Counted from the stretch's first letter, positions 35,315-47,005 are shown. The stretch: 64,000 nt of DNA from an uncultured Sutterella sp. (GCA_944392755.1 CALXXT010000012.1:1-64000); one strand, 5' to 3'. Made by a program: numbers and translations. The notes: generated by a model from the letters alone, not told the origin.

Positions 35315-35334
35315 TTCCACTTGGGCAAATGCGC

Positions 35335-35360
35335 CGCGAGCGGCCTCACGGCCGCTCGCG
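35335..35360 (-). other. Strong hairpin before the fused ABC gene
   Basis: A perfect 11-bp stem, CGCGAGCGGCC / GGCCGCTCGCG, with a TCAC loop ends about 20 bases before the start codon. It has no T-run and could limit ribosome access or protect the 5' end. Confidence 0.6.
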
Positions 35361-35421
35361 CAAACAGGATTCTCGGCGCTCAGCGCGGAAAACGCGCCCT
35401 CTCCTCGCGCCGTCCCTCGGC

Positions 35422-36840
35422 TTAAACCCCGAGGAAAATGAGATCCATGATGAGGAAGGTGGGAACCAAGATGCCGACCGACCAAATCATGTAGCCGAAA
35501 AAGCTCGGCATCTTGACCCCACGCTCGTGGCAGATCGAAACCGTCATGAAGTTGGGCGCGTTGCCGATGTAGGAGATCGCCCCGCAGAAAACGGCACCCA
35601 TCGAAATGGCCATCAGCGTTCGGGCCTCTTCGGTCATGAGCACCGCAGGATCGCCCCCGGCGAGATTGAAGAAGGCGAGGTACGTGGGCGCGTTGTCGAG
35701 GAATGCCGAAAGGGAGCCCGTCAGCCAGAAGAACATCGTGTTGTTGTACGTGCCGTCCGCGTGAGAAACGAGCGCGACAAGCGGCGCAAAGACGCCGTCG
35801 TGACCGGCACGAAGCATTTCGAGAACCGGCACGATGCAGACGAAGATGCCGAAGAAGAGCTTCGCGACTTCCAAGATCGGATCCCACGTGAAGTGGTTCA
35901 ATTCGCGCGTCTCCTTCGTCGTGAGCGCGAGCGACGCGCCGGCAGCGCAAAGGAAGATCACGTCGCGCACGATGGATTCAAGTGCAAAGTGCACGCCGAG
36001 GAACACGTATTCGACGCCCGGACGCCAGAAGCCCGAAAGAAGCACCGCACCGATGATCACGGCAAGCAGCAGAATGTTGACGCCGCCGTCGATGCCGAAG
36101 GCCTTCTTTTCATCGGGCGCCTTGAAGCCGTCCTTCACGTCCTTGGCGTAGCAGACGCCGTCGATCGCAAGGTAGACCGCGAGCAGAATCGCCAACGTGA
36201 AGAGCCAGGGCACGAGCAGATGCTCAGCCGTCCAGAAGAAGCTCACGCCCTTCAAGAACCCGAGGAAGAGAGGCGGGTCGCCCAGGGGAGTCAAGGCGCC
36301 GCCCACATTCGCCACAAGGAAAATGAAGAAGATGAACGTCTGCATCTTGCGGCGGCGATTGGCATTCGCTTCGATGAGCGGACGGATGAGGAGCATCGCC
36401 GCGCCCGTCGTGCCCATGAAGTTCGCCAGCACGGCGCCAAGCGCCAGAAAGCCCGCGTTCACGATCGGACGGCCAACGAAGGTGCCCCGAACGTGAATGC
36501 CGCCCGCGACGACAAAGAGCGCGCCGACGAAAATGATGAAGGGCACGTAGTCGGCAAGAAGCACATGAATGACCGCGTCGATCCCGGTCGAGAAGCCGAG
36601 AAGCATGCAGAGCGGCACGGCGCAGCAAAGCGCCCAGAAGACCGACACCTTGCCGAAGTGGGCGTGCCAGAAGTGCGGCACGAAAAGCGGGCAGAGCGCA
36701 ATGCAGAGCAGAATGCCCGCAAACGGAACAGCCCAGCCGAGGCCGAGCGTCGATCCATCGAGCGACGCGGCGCTCGCAAGCGCGGGTGCAAGCGCGAAGC
36801 CGGCTGCGGCGGCCGCGCGCAGAGGATTGGAAAGAGACAC
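35422..36840 (-). CDS. nhaD: NhaD-type sodium:proton antiporter
   Basis: 472-residue inner-membrane protein with a dozen or so hydrophobic segments, of the ion-transporter superfamily group that includes NhaD and citrate carriers (COG1055). Typical parts are ANFMGTTGAAMLLIRPLIEAN and VANVGGALTPLGDPPLFLGFL. The start is a GTG at 36840 preceded by AAAGGAGCCTTCAA; the frame is open 96 codons upstream with no supporting site. It exchanges Na+ for H+ in characterised relatives, which would suit a cell using sodium-linked transport. The ABC gene follows after about 107 bases. Confidence 0.86.
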   Translation of the reverse strand: MSLSNPLRAAAAAGFALAPALASAASLDGSTLGLGWAVPFAGILLCIALCPLFVPHFWHAHFGKVSVFWALCCAVPLCMLLGFSTGIDAVIHVLLADYVPFIIFVGALFVVAGGIHVRGTFVGRPIVNAGFLALGAVLANFMGTTGAAMLLIRPLIEANANRRRKMQTFIFFIFLVANVGGALTPLGDPPLFLGFLKGVSFFWTAEHLLVPWLFTLAILLAVYLAIDGVCYAKDVKDGFKAPDEKKAFGIDGGVNILLLAVIIGAVLLSGFWRPGVEYVFLGVHFALESIVRDVIFLCAAGASLALTTKETRELNHFTWDPILEVAKLFFGIFVCIVPVLEMLRAGHDGVFAPLVALVSHADGTYNNTMFFWLTGSLSAFLDNAPTYLAFFNLAGGDPAVLMTEEARTLMAISMGAVFCGAISYIGNAPNFMTVSICHERGVKMPSFFGYMIWSVGILVPTFLIMDLIFLGV

Positions 36841-37059
36841 TTGAAGGCTCCTTTGTTTTTTATGGTCAGGCGCCGGAAGCCCGTCGCCCGCGGTATGTCG
36901 GCGGATGTGCGTCGCGAAGGCGTCGTCGCCTCTTGAGGGATCGACCGCTGATGCAGCCGAGGCTTTCCGGCTCCCGATCTCCAGGCGTCTTCGCGATGCG
37001 CACCTGTCGGCATGCCGCCCAAACGATTCGGGGCGGTTCGCCAATTTAGAAACATACCC

Positions 37060-37098
37060 CAAAAAAAGGCGTTCCGTGCGGCGGAACGCCCTCTTTTC
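37060..37098 (-). terminator. Rho-independent terminator of the lepA-pncB operon
   Basis: Read on the - strand, GGGCGTTCCG / CGGAACGCC with a short loop is followed by TTTTTTT. Confidence 0.9.
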
Positions 37099-37105
37099 GC
37101 AGAGT

Positions 37106-38314
37106 TCAAGTCCGATCGACGGCCGCACCGCCGCAAACGGGCTCTTCGATTCCGAAAACCTGACGAAGGTACTTGAGGTAGCTCTCGTCCTCGCACATGC
37201 CCTTCTCCGGCGAATCGGAGATTTTCGCCACGGGCTGACCGTTGCAGGCCACCATCTTGATGACGACGTTGAGCGGCTGCGGACCGCGGTCGTTCATGAG
37301 ATTCGTGCCGATACCGAATCCCAAGCCTACGCGGCCGTGAAAGCGCCTGAAGAGTTCGAGGATTCTCGGCACCGTGAGCGCATCTGAGAAAATGAGGTTC
37401 TTCGTATGCGGGTCGCACTTATTGCGCCGCCAATGCTCGATCATCAGCTCGCCCCAGCGGAAAGGATCGCCGGAATCGTGCCGAGCGCCATCGAAGAGCT
37501 TGCAGAAGTACATGTCGAAATCGCGCAGGAAGGGCTCGATTCCGTAGACGTCCGAAAGCGCGATGCCCAGATCTCCGCGGTACTCCTGCGCCCAACGTTC
37601 GAAGGCAAAAACCTGACTGTCGCGAAGACGCGGGCCCAGCGCTTGACACGCCTGCAGGAATTCATGCGCCATCGTGCCCATCGGGATCAAGCCGAATGCC
37701 TTGGCAAAAAGCACGTTCGACGTGCCGGCGAAGATGGGTCCGAGCCGCGTCCGCATGATGTCGATCACGCGGCTCTGCCAGGCGCGTGAAAAACGCCGTC
37801 GCGTGCCGTAGTCCGAAATGTGAAGGTCCTCGCACCCAGGTTCGGTGAGAATCATGCGGATCTTCTCGTCGAGGCGGCGCAGCCCCTCCGCTTCCGGAAG
37901 GTCGGGCGCCGTGCGGCGGAAGTACACTTCGTTGACGATCGCGAGCACCGGAATCTCAAACGGGATCGTGTGGAGCCAGGGCCCGCGTATGCAGATCGAA
38001 ATGCCGCTTTGCCGCGACGGGTCGCGCTCGACCGTGATGTACTTGCGCTTCAGGTGAAAAAGGCTCAGAAACTCGATGTAGTCGGGCTTCATGAAGCGAA
38101 GTCCCGCGAGATAAGCGAGCTCATCCTCGCGGAAGTAAAGCCCGCAGAGCGCGTCGATCTCCGCGTTGATTTCGTCAATGAAGGGCGTGAGATCGACGCC
38201 GGGCGTGCGGCATTTGAACCGATACTCGACCTCGGCCGCAGGAAACTGATGCAGAACGCACTGCTGCATCGTGAATTTGTAGAGATCGGTGTCGAGAAGC
38301 GACTCGATGATCAT
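37106..38314 (-). CDS. pncB: Nicotinate phosphoribosyltransferase
   Basis: 402-residue NAD-salvage enzyme making nicotinate mononucleotide from nicotinate, PRPP and ATP. It opens with [13 protein letters not shown] and has [24 protein letters not shown] and the phosphate-binding [22 protein letters not shown] precedes the ATG. It lies 13 bases after nagZ and is the last gene of the long operon starting at lepA, ending at a strong terminator. The size matches bacterial PncB. Confidence 0.95.
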   Translation of the reverse strand: MIIESLLDTDLYKFTMQQCVLHQFPAAEVEYRFKCRTPGVDLTPFIDEINAEIDALCGLYFREDELAYLAGLRFMKPDYIEFLSLFHLKRKYITVERDPSRQSGISICIRGPWLHTIPFEIPVLAIVNEVYFRRTAPDLPEAEGLRRLDEKIRMILTEPGCEDLHISDYGTRRRFSRAWQSRVIDIMRTRLGPIFAGTSNVLFAKAFGLIPMGTMAHEFLQACQALGPRLRDSQVFAFERWAQEYRGDLGIALSDVYGIEPFLRDFDMYFCKLFDGARHDSGDPFRWGELMIEHWRRNKCDPHTKNLIFSDALTVPRILELFRRFHGRVGLGFGIGTNLMNDRGPQPLNVVIKMVACNGQPVAKISDSPEKGMCEDESYLKYLRQVFGIEEPVCGGAAVDRT

Positions 38315-38327
38315 GTGGAAGCCTCAG

Positions 38328-39383
38328 TCAAAAGGGAAAAGCGCCGGCAAATCCCGCCCGCTCGAGCGTATCGCGTGCGGCGCGGTAAAGCGCCGTCAGC
38401 CTCAGTTCATCCAGAGAAAGCGCATCTCCAGGCTCAGGAAGCAGCCTTGCCAAGCGCTCGTTGAAAGCTTCGCCCCGGTGCCAGGAGAGCCCGGCAAGGA
38501 GCGACTCGCTCGCCGGCCGATCGTTGCAGAGAAGAACCATGTCGCAGCCTGAGGCGAGCGCCCTTTCGGCCCGCTCGGCCGGACTGCCGCCCGCAGCGCC
38601 CTTCATGGAAAGGTCGTCCGAGAAGACAAGTCCGGGATAGCCGATCTCTCCCCGCAGGCAGTCCTGAAGAAGCGCGGGGGCATAGGTTGCGACTTCTCCT
38701 TCAAAGGCTTCATAGGCGATGTGCGCCGTCATGATGGAGGGAAGTTCCAGAGCCAGCTCGCGGTAGGGCTTCATGTCGCGCGCCAACGCCTCGAAGCTGC
38801 GCTCGTCGACGGGAAGCTCCGAATGGCTGTCTGCACTCGCCCAGCCATGCCCGGGAAAATGCTTCCCGCAGGCGGCCATCCCCGCCTCGGCCAGACCGCG
38901 CATGAATGCCCGCGCGTTTGCCGTCACGCTCTCGGGATCGCGCCCAAGTGCGCGGCTTCCGATGATCTCCGAGCGTCCGTAGTCCAGGTCGAGCACCGGA
39001 GCGAACGTAAGGTCGACGCCGCATGAGCGCAGTTCAGCTGCGAGGACGTAGCCCGCCGCCCAAAAGGCGGCGCAGCGCGTCTCTGAAGGAAGTTCGGCAA
39101 TGCGCGACATGGCGGGCATTTCAGCGAAGCCCTCGCGAAAGCGCTGCACGCGACCGCCCTCGTGATCCACCGCAATGGGAATGCCGGGCCGCACGCCGTG
39201 AATCGCCCCGCAAAGCGCGGCGAGCTGCGCAGGATTGCTGTAGTTGCGTGAAAAAAGAATCGCCATGCCGGTCAACGGATGTCTGAGACGGGCTATGTCA
39301 CCCTCATCGAGCGTGGGTCCGCTCACATCGACCACGACGGGACCGAGCGTACCGGCAATGCGAAGTTTTTCCTGAGAAATCAT
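38328..39383 (-). CDS. nagZ: Beta-N-acetylhexosaminidase, family GH3
   Basis: 351-residue cytoplasmic glycosidase that removes GlcNAc from recycled anhydromuropeptides. Family marks are AVDHEGGRVQRF, the flexible catalytic loop KHFPGHGWASADSH and the nucleophile aspartate in FSDDLSM. GGAGG precedes the ATG at 39383; the upstream extension of the frame lacks a site. In other betaproteobacteria nagZ also follows the rnc-era-recO genes, but acpS and pdxJ, usually between them, are absent here. Confidence 0.94.
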   Translation of the reverse strand: MISQEKLRIAGTLGPVVVDVSGPTLDEGDIARLRHPLTGMAILFSRNYSNPAQLAALCGAIHGVRPGIPIAVDHEGGRVQRFREGFAEMPAMSRIAELPSETRCAAFWAAGYVLAAELRSCGVDLTFAPVLDLDYGRSEIIGSRALGRDPESVTANARAFMRGLAEAGMAACGKHFPGHGWASADSHSELPVDERSFEALARDMKPYRELALELPSIMTAHIAYEAFEGEVATYAPALLQDCLRGEIGYPGLVFSDDLSMKGAAGGSPAERAERALASGCDMVLLCNDRPASESLLAGLSWHRGEAFNERLARLLPEPGDALSLDELRLTALYRAARDTLERAGFAGAFPF

Positions 39384-39460
39384 GCTGTAGGGCCTCCAAC
39401 GCGACCTTTCGGCATCCGCTCCGCCCGATGGGCGCCGTAAGGCTCGAGCGCCTCTTCGGC

Positions 39461-40330
39461 TCAAAGCCGATTCAATTCGGCCAAAACCCGCCGCGATCGA
39501 AGCGGCTTCGAGCCCAAGTGCCGATTGATCATTTCACGGAGAATATCACGCGCGGTGCGAAGCGGCCGAACGCTTGAAAAATCGAGCCGCAAAAGCGCCT
39601 CGACGTCTTCGGGAGCGTAAACGGGCTCGACCCCTTCGGACGATGCGTGCGCAAGCCCGACGAGGGTTCCGTCGCGCACGACCCAGCCCGCAGGGTCAGG
39701 CGCCCCCGTCGTCGCAGGAGGCCACCACCCCGAGAGCCGAAGAAGTTCCGCTTCAAATCGCCTCAACGCGCGCTGCCGATCGGCCGACGCCTCCGCCGAA
39801 AGCCCTGCCAGCGCCATCACGTAGGCGGGGAGCAGTCCCTCAATCGGATCTTCCCGCACGGTAAGGCGCAAAAGAAGTTCGTTCACGTAAAAGCCCGAGA
39901 GAAGCGCTTCTCCGGCAGGCGGCGTCAGGTCGCCCATCCACTCGGCTCTGGCAAGCACCTTGGCTTCGTTTCTCCCGAACCAAGAGAGACGAAGCGGATG
40001 AAAGGGCGTGAGCAGTCCCCGCATCTGCGACGATGGGCGCTGAGCTCCGCGTGCAATCAGAAAGATGCGGCCGAAGCGCGCCGTGACGGCATCAACGAGG
40101 AGGCTCGTTTCACTCCAGGGCCGAGCATGAAGAACAAATCCGAGTTCGTCCGATACGCGCTTCGGTTCCACGCCCCTGCGCCGAGCGTCGGGCAAAAGCT
40201 CCATCGCGTGCAGGATGCGCTCGGCGGCAGCCGCACGTGAAATGACGCCCGCGATCGTGCGCCCGCCCGGACGGCCGCGTTCGGCTTCCGCTTGGGGCTC
40301 AACCCTTTCCAATTCTCCATGCGTCGTCAT
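39461..40330 (-). CDS. recO: DNA repair protein RecO
   Basis: 289-residue recombination mediator that loads RecA on SSB-coated DNA with RecR. The N-terminal OB fold starts at about residue 63 (GFVLHARPWSETSLLVDAVT and GRIFLIARGAQR), followed by the helical C-terminal domain (LLSGFYVNELLLRL). The first 60 residues are a low-complexity, Arg/Glu-rich extension longer than in E. coli RecO. An internal start would give a more usual length, but none has a better ribosome site. It follows era after 16 bases. Confidence 0.92.
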   Translation of the reverse strand: MTTHGELERVEPQAEAERGRPGGRTIAGVISRAAAAERILHAMELLPDARRRGVEPKRVSDELGFVLHARPWSETSLLVDAVTARFGRIFLIARGAQRPSSQMRGLLTPFHPLRLSWFGRNEAKVLARAEWMGDLTPPAGEALLSGFYVNELLLRLTVREDPIEGLLPAYVMALAGLSAEASADRQRALRRFEAELLRLSGWWPPATTGAPDPAGWVVRDGTLVGLAHASSEGVEPVYAPEDVEALLRLDFSSVRPLRTARDILREMINRHLGSKPLRSRRVLAELNRL

Positions 40331-40346
40331 CGGCGAATGACCGCAC

Positions 40347-41345
40347 TCAGTCGTAGCCGAGGGTCTTGAGCGCCTTCACGTCGTCCGACCATCCGCGGCG
40401 CACGCGCACCCAGACTTCAAGGTGAAGACGGCGGCCGAGCATCTCCGCAATGTCGGCACGCGCAAGACGCGAAATTTCCCGCAGCTTCGCACCGCCCTCC
40501 CCAATGACGATCGGCTTGTGGCTCTCGCGCTCCACGATGAGCGTGGCGACGATCGAAGCCTCTTCGTCCGTTTCCTCCCAACGGTCGATCGTCACGGCCG
40601 TACCGTAGGGCAGCTCGTCGCCCAAAAGCCGGAAAGCCTTCTCGCGGATGATTTCAGCGGCGAGAAACCTTGGAGAGCGGTCGGTGTAGAGATCCGGGTC
40701 GAAATAGGGAACGCTCTCGGGGAGGAGCTTTTCGACCTCCTCGAGAAGGTCGTCCAGCTGCCGATGCTTTTCGGCGGAAACGGGCACGATCGCCGCAAAG
40801 GGATAGCGCTGCATCGACTCGGCCATCATCGGCAGAAGCGCGTCGCGGCTCTTCACGGCGTCCGTCTTGCTCAGGGCGAGAATGACGTTCTTCGCGTCCT
40901 TCGGAAGAAGCTTCAGCACCTCCAAGTCGCCCGGGCGCCATCCGCCCGCTTCGACGAGCAGCACGACAGCGTCCACTTCACCCAGAGTTGAACGCACGGA
41001 ACGGTTCATTCGACGAGTGAGCTGAGTCTTCACCTTCGTCTGAAACCCCGGCGTATCGACAAAGATGAACTGAGCCCTGGGCTTCGTGAGGACGCCGAGC
41101 ACGCGGTTTCGGGTTGTCTGAGGCTTCTTCGACGTAATCGAGACCTTCTCGCCGATGAGCGAATTGATGAGCGTCGACTTGCCAACGTTCGGGCGACCGA
41201 TCACTGCCACGTACCCGCATCGAAAGCCTTCGGGCACGGCAGGAGCCGAGCCGCGGCCCGCAGCCCGCAGCATCGCCTCGACTTCTTCTGCAGTTTGCCG
41301 CGCAGCTTCACCCGGCTCGACAAGGTTCTTCTTCTCTTCGCTCAT
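40347..41345 (-). CDS. era: GTPase Era
   Basis: 332-residue GTPase that helps mature the 30S subunit by binding the 3' end of 16S rRNA. G1 is GRPNVGKST, G3 is DTPG and G4 is SKTD, a variant of the usual NKxD. The C-terminal KH domain has IGEGGAKLREISRLAR and ends in LHLEVWVRVRRGW. An N-terminal extension of about 45 residues precedes the G domain. GGGAG precedes the ATG at 41345, three bases after the rnc stop, so translation is coupled. Confidence 0.96.
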   Translation of the reverse strand: MSEEKKNLVEPGEAARQTAEEVEAMLRAAGRGSAPAVPEGFRCGYVAVIGRPNVGKSTLINSLIGEKVSITSKKPQTTRNRVLGVLTKPRAQFIFVDTPGFQTKVKTQLTRRMNRSVRSTLGEVDAVVLLVEAGGWRPGDLEVLKLLPKDAKNVILALSKTDAVKSRDALLPMMAESMQRYPFAAIVPVSAEKHRQLDDLLEEVEKLLPESVPYFDPDLYTDRSPRFLAAEIIREKAFRLLGDELPYGTAVTIDRWEETDEEASIVATLIVERESHKPIVIGEGGAKLREISRLARADIAEMLGRRLHLEVWVRVRRGWSDDVKALKTLGYD

Positions 41346-41348
41346 CGC

Positions 41349-42050
41349 TCAACTCTCCCTTCGATCCGATCCAATGCGCTCGAGCGCACGATCGTAAGCC
41401 AGCTTGGCCGCGATCTGCTCGGCAGCTCGACGCGAGCCGGCCTGCCCCGTTGTTGTGATGCCGAGCTCGGGAATGCGGCAGCCGCAATCGAACGTGCGGT
41501 CGTGTGCGGGACCGCTCGACCCCACGAGAAAATACTCCGGCCGTGCATATCTCTCGCCCTGGAGCAGCTCCTGGAGCATTGTCTTCGGATCCTTGCTGAG
41601 CGTCTCAGGGGTAAGCGCCGCAAGCTCCTCATGGTAGACGCCGAGGATGACGCGCTCGGCGGCCTCAAAGCCTCCGTCGCAGAAAACGGCGCCGAAAATC
41701 GCCTCCATGGCATCGGCAAGAATCGAGGGCCTCTCGGCTCCGCCCGAGCGCTTCTCCCCTTCTCCCATGAGAAGGAAATCGGCCAGCTCCATCCGGCGGG
41801 CAATGCCTGCAAGCATCTTCTCGCAGACAAGGTTTGAACGCACGCGCGAGAGCTGCCCTTCCGTGAAGTGGTCCTCGCGCTTGAAGAGCGCGTTGCCGAT
41901 CACGCAGTCGAGCACCGAATCGCCCAGAAACTCAAGCCGCTCGTTGTGCTCAGAGGCGAAGCTGCGATGAGTGACGGCACGGCGCAGGAGCTTCGGATTC
42001 CTGAACACATAGCCGAAGCGCTTTTGAAGTTCCTCCAAAGCGGAATTCAT
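41349..42050 (-). CDS. rnc: Ribonuclease III
   Basis: 233-residue double-strand-specific endoribonuclease for rRNA and mRNA processing. The nuclease signature ERLEFLGDSVLD and the downstream acidic residues are intact. The C-terminal dsRNA-binding domain runs from about 155, ending with the SRRAAEQIAAKLAYDRAL helix. AGGAGGAAGGG precedes the ATG. It lies between lepB and era with gaps of 12 and 3 bases. The pnp and rpsO hairpins in this window are plausible substrates by analogy with E. coli. Confidence 0.96.
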   Translation of the reverse strand: MNSALEELQKRFGYVFRNPKLLRRAVTHRSFASEHNERLEFLGDSVLDCVIGNALFKREDHFTEGQLSRVRSNLVCEKMLAGIARRMELADFLLMGEGEKRSGGAERPSILADAMEAIFGAVFCDGGFEAAERVILGVYHEELAALTPETLSKDPKTMLQELLQGERYARPEYFLVGSSGPAHDRTFDCGCRIPELGITTTGQAGSRRAAEQIAAKLAYDRALERIGSDRRES

Positions 42051-42062
42051 CCCTTCCTCCTC

Positions 42063-42953
42063 TTATCGGAAGGACCCGATGCGGGTCATGTCCGAGAAGT
42101 TCGCCCAGATGAAAATGGCTTTGCCGACGAGATTTTCGTCGGGGATGAAGCCCCAGTAGCGGCTGTCCTCGCTGTTGTCGCGGTTGTCTCCAAGGCCGAA
42201 GTAGTGACCGGGAGGCACCTTGCAGATGAAACCCCGCTCGTTGTAGCTGCAGCTCGGCTCCTTCTTCAAGATGCCCTGCGGCGGAACCCAGCTCGGACGG
42301 CGCGGATCAACCGCAATGAGGTGGTTCACGTCGTCGAGCGCTTCGTCGCGTTCGTTCAGCGTGATCAGCGTGTTCTCGTCGACCCAGTCCCGCGGATTCG
42401 TCTGCTTTTGCTCGACTCCGTTCACGTAAAGCACCTTGTCGCGGTATTCGATCGTGTCTCCCGGAACGGCAACGATGCGCTTGATGAAGTCGACCGATGT
42501 GTCCATCGGGTAGCGGAAAACGACGACGTCGCCGCGCTCGGGCGATCCCGTCGGAATCACCTTCCAGTTGAGCACCGGCAGCCGAACGCCGTAGTCGAAC
42601 TTGTTGACAAGAATGAAATCGCCGATATGGAGCGTCGGCAGCATCGAGCCCGACGGAATGCGGAAGGGCTCGAAGAGGAAGCTCCTCAAGAGAAAAACGA
42701 TGAGAATCACCGGAAAGAGCCCGGCCGTGTATTCCAACCACCAAGGCTGACGAGTGAGCTCGGCCTCGAGAGCTTCGCGCGTCTCGCGCACGGCGGAGTC
42801 GCCGCGCTCGAGTGCATCGCGGTTCTCGGCATCGAAGCGAGCGAGGGCGGCTTGAGCGCGGCGCGCGCGCTCGGGAGCGAACCGACGACGGTCGGCGATC
42901 CAAAAGAGCCCCGTTGCCACCGTGAGGATGAAGAGGATCAATGCAAAATTCAT
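42063..42953 (-). CDS. lepB: Signal peptidase I
   Basis: 296-residue inner-membrane peptidase that removes Sec and Tat signal peptides. Two hydrophobic segments near residues 3-20 and 78-95 anchor it. The catalytic serine lies in RIPSGSMLPTL and the lysine in DFIKRIVAVPGD; GDNRDNSEDSRYWGF is the conserved C-terminal box. Its substrates in this window include the periplasmic binding proteins and the flavin reductase. It lies 14 bases after lepA. Confidence 0.96.
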   Translation of the reverse strand: MNFALILFILTVATGLFWIADRRRFAPERARRAQAALARFDAENRDALERGDSAVRETREALEAELTRQPWWLEYTAGLFPVILIVFLLRSFLFEPFRIPSGSMLPTLHIGDFILVNKFDYGVRLPVLNWKVIPTGSPERGDVVVFRYPMDTSVDFIKRIVAVPGDTIEYRDKVLYVNGVEQKQTNPRDWVDENTLITLNERDEALDDVNHLIAVDPRRPSWVPPQGILKKEPSCSYNERGFICKVPPGHYFGLGDNRDNSEDSRYWGFIPDENLVGKAIFIWANFSDMTRIGSFR

Positions 42954-42967
42954 GTGGGCGTCCCCGA

Positions 42968-44764
<1,797 letters not shown>

Positions 44765-45100
44765 CGTCGAATGTATGGGTTGGCGTCGAAAGGTTCATCT
44801 GCGCTTCGGCGGCGCGGCTCCCGCGCACGTGCGCTCTTGTTGGAACCGAAGTCGACGCCGTTGGCGCCGCCGCAGCGTCCGGTTCGAGGAGCGCGATCTC
44901 TGTCTTCGCGCTCCCGGGAGAACCGGTGCATGCATCTCCCGCAGGAGACGAAAAGCTTCAAAAACGAGGAGCAACGCGCGTTGTGGGGCGTTCGTCCTCG
45001 GAACCCGTCATTTTAACAAAGCGGATCGGCCGCCCTCATCGGACAGCCGATCCTTTGGCGAGCGGGCTAGCGAGACCCGCGGATTTTTATGTGCAGTGAC
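44765..45100. other. Gene-free stretch between lepA and the flavin reductase
   Basis: 336 bases. A hairpin at 45023-45053 (GGATCGGC/GCCGATCC) lies just past the end of the - strand flavin reductase gene and probably marks its 3' end. The rest should hold the lepA promoter, but I see no convincing consensus pair. Confidence 0.5.
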
Positions 45101-47005
45101 TTACTTTGAAGTCGCCGCTCCGATTCCGGCAATGCGGCCGAAGGAAAGCGCATCTGGAATCGCATTGGCGCCGACGCGGTTCTTGCCATGCAGACCGCCC
45201 GTCACTTCACCAGCAGCCCAGAGACCGGGAATGGGCTTGCCGTCCTTGCCGATCACCTGAGCCTTTTCATTGATCTGTATGCCGCCCATCGTATGGTGGA
45301 CGGAGGGCGAGCGATGAACCGCATAGTAGGGACCTTCATCCAGCGTCACGTCCTCCATGAAGGCGGCACGCCCGAACTGCGGGTCTTTCTGCGTGCGGCA
45401 CATTTCGCGCCACGCTTCCACCGTCTTCTTCAGCTCGGCGGGATCGCAGCCGATGAAGGGAGCGAGTCCTTCGATCGTGTCGGATTTCGCGATCTTGCCC
45501 TGCTTAATGAGGTCGGCGACGAGGAGACCGTACTTGTTGAGGCCCTTGTCGTCGATCTGCGCATTCGCTTCAGTCGTGATCCAGAAAAAGTCTCCCTGCG
45601 GCTGCGCGAGAATCGCCTTCACGAGATTGTCGCGGCGCTCGAGCTCGTTGACGAACCGCTTCCCTTCACGGTTCACGTACATGCTCGTTGCCTGGCCGAC
45701 CAGAGTCGAAGTGACGCCCGTTTCCGGGTCGCCGATGAGCAGCTGGATGTACTCCATGCCGACCAGATTGGCGCCCACCTTCTCAGCCATCCGGATGCCG
45801 TCTCCGGTAATGGCCGGCGAATTCGTCGTCGGGAACTTTTCATCGAGAATGCCGTTCCAGAGCTTGTCATATTTCATGCGCATTTCGACATTCGCGCCGA
45901 AGCCTCCCGAAGCGATGACCACGCCCTTCGTCGCGTCGATCTCGATCGTATTGCCGTCCGCATCCACGGCCTTGACGCCGGCGACGCGCGAGCCGTTGAT
46001 CATGAGTTCGTTCGCGCGGGTCTGCATGAGGTATTCGACCGGATAGTGCTTGTCTCGGATCGTTGCCTCATAAGTCTGGATGAATCCGAAGCCGGACTTG
46101 AAGTTAGCCGCATCGTGCGAACGCGGCCAAAGCGCACCCACGTACTGAGACGAATAGTCGTGCCACTTGAAGCCCATCTCGGCAAGATGCTTCGCGGTGA
46201 CGGGCGCGAGCTTGCAGAGTTCGTAGACGAGATTGATGTCCGCCGCATAGTCGCCCGCCTTGAAGGTCTGAATCGCGTGGTATTCGGGCGAATCGAAGAC
46301 GCCCTTCGCTCCGGACTTCTCGTAGGCGGCAAACTGATCGCGAACCTTGTCGAGAAGCGCCTTGTGTGCTTCATTCTTCGGCGTTTCAGCAACCATAGCG
46401 CGAACCATGGCCTTTTGCGCTTCAGTCATCACATGCCGGCCTTCGAGTTCCGGATCGGCAAAGTTGTAGCCGCCCCCGGCGCGCATCGTGTTGCCGCCGA
46501 GCGAGGCCGTCTTCTCGATGACGATGACGGTGGCGCTGTTCTCTGCCGCGCCTACAGCGGCGGAGAGACCCGCCCCGCCCCCGCCGATCACGACGACGTC
46601 TGCCTTTTTGCGGATCACCTTCCCGGAAGTTTTCTTTACGGGAGCGAGGAGCGCCGCAAGATCAAGATCGGCCTGTTTTGCGCAATCCTGCGCTGCGGCG
46701 AGAATCGCCTTCGACGTAAAGGTTGCCCCTGTGAGCGAGTCGATCCCGAGCGGCTGGTGCCTCACGAGCTCCGACGGAAGAATACGGATGGCCGAGTCGG
46801 CGATCCCGATCGTTTCCTTGTTTTCTCCCACTTCGAGCTTGGAGATCTTTCCCGCGTCGTCCACCGTCATCGTCACGCTCACGGGACCGTTGTGTCCCTG
46901 CGCCGTTGCCGTATAAGTGCCGGGCTTGGCCGCCAATGCGCTTCCCGCAGCGAGTCCGAACGCGGCGCACACGGCAGCGGAGATCAACTTGGCATGAACT
47001 TTCAT
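45101..47005 (-). CDS. Secreted FMN/FAD flavoprotein reductase (flavocytochrome c/UrdA-like, no heme domain)
   Basis: 634-residue exported protein with a Sec signal peptide (1-26). An FMN-binding domain (about 28-115) has the flavinylation motif DSLTGAT, FMN expected on T95. A fumarate-reductase-type FAD domain follows, with VVVIGGGGAGLSAA near 138, VHHTMGGIQI and the active-site arginine in NRVGANAIPDALSFGR. No heme motifs (CxxCH) occur. The stretch aligned with the fumarate-binding HPT of flavocytochrome c3 reads EYIQLLIGDP, so fumarate may not be the substrate; urocanate or another enoate is possible. Divergent from a MocR-like regulator, the likely controller. Confidence 0.88.
   Translation of the reverse strand: MKVHAKLISAAVCAAFGLAAGSALAAKPGTYTATAQGHNGPVSVTMTVDDAGKISKLEVGENKETIGIADSAIRILPSELVRHQPLGIDSLTGATFTSKAILAAAQDCAKQADLDLAALLAPVKKTSGKVIRKKADVVVIGGGGAGLSAAVGAAENSATVIVIEKTASLGGNTMRAGGGYNFADPELEGRHVMTEAQKAMVRAMVAETPKNEAHKALLDKVRDQFAAYEKSGAKGVFDSPEYHAIQTFKAGDYAADINLVYELCKLAPVTAKHLAEMGFKWHDYSSQYVGALWPRSHDAANFKSGFGFIQTYEATIRDKHYPVEYLMQTRANELMINGSRVAGVKAVDADGNTIEIDATKGVVIASGGFGANVEMRMKYDKLWNGILDEKFPTTNSPAITGDGIRMAEKVGANLVGMEYIQLLIGDPETGVTSTLVGQATSMYVNREGKRFVNELERRDNLVKAILAQPQGDFFWITTEANAQIDDKGLNKYGLLVADLIKQGKIAKSDTIEGLAPFIGCDPAELKKTVEAWREMCRTQKDPQFGRAAFMEDVTLDEGPYYAVHRSPSVHHTMGGIQINEKAQVIGKDGKPIPGLWAAGEVTGGLHGKNRVGANAIPDALSFGRIAGIGAATSK

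Noticed and set aside
35315..35950. Upstream extension of the fused ABC frame by about 200 codons
   Set aside because: It overlaps the NhaD gene on the same strand in another frame and has no domain. The permease begins at the first hydrophobic helix after 35314.
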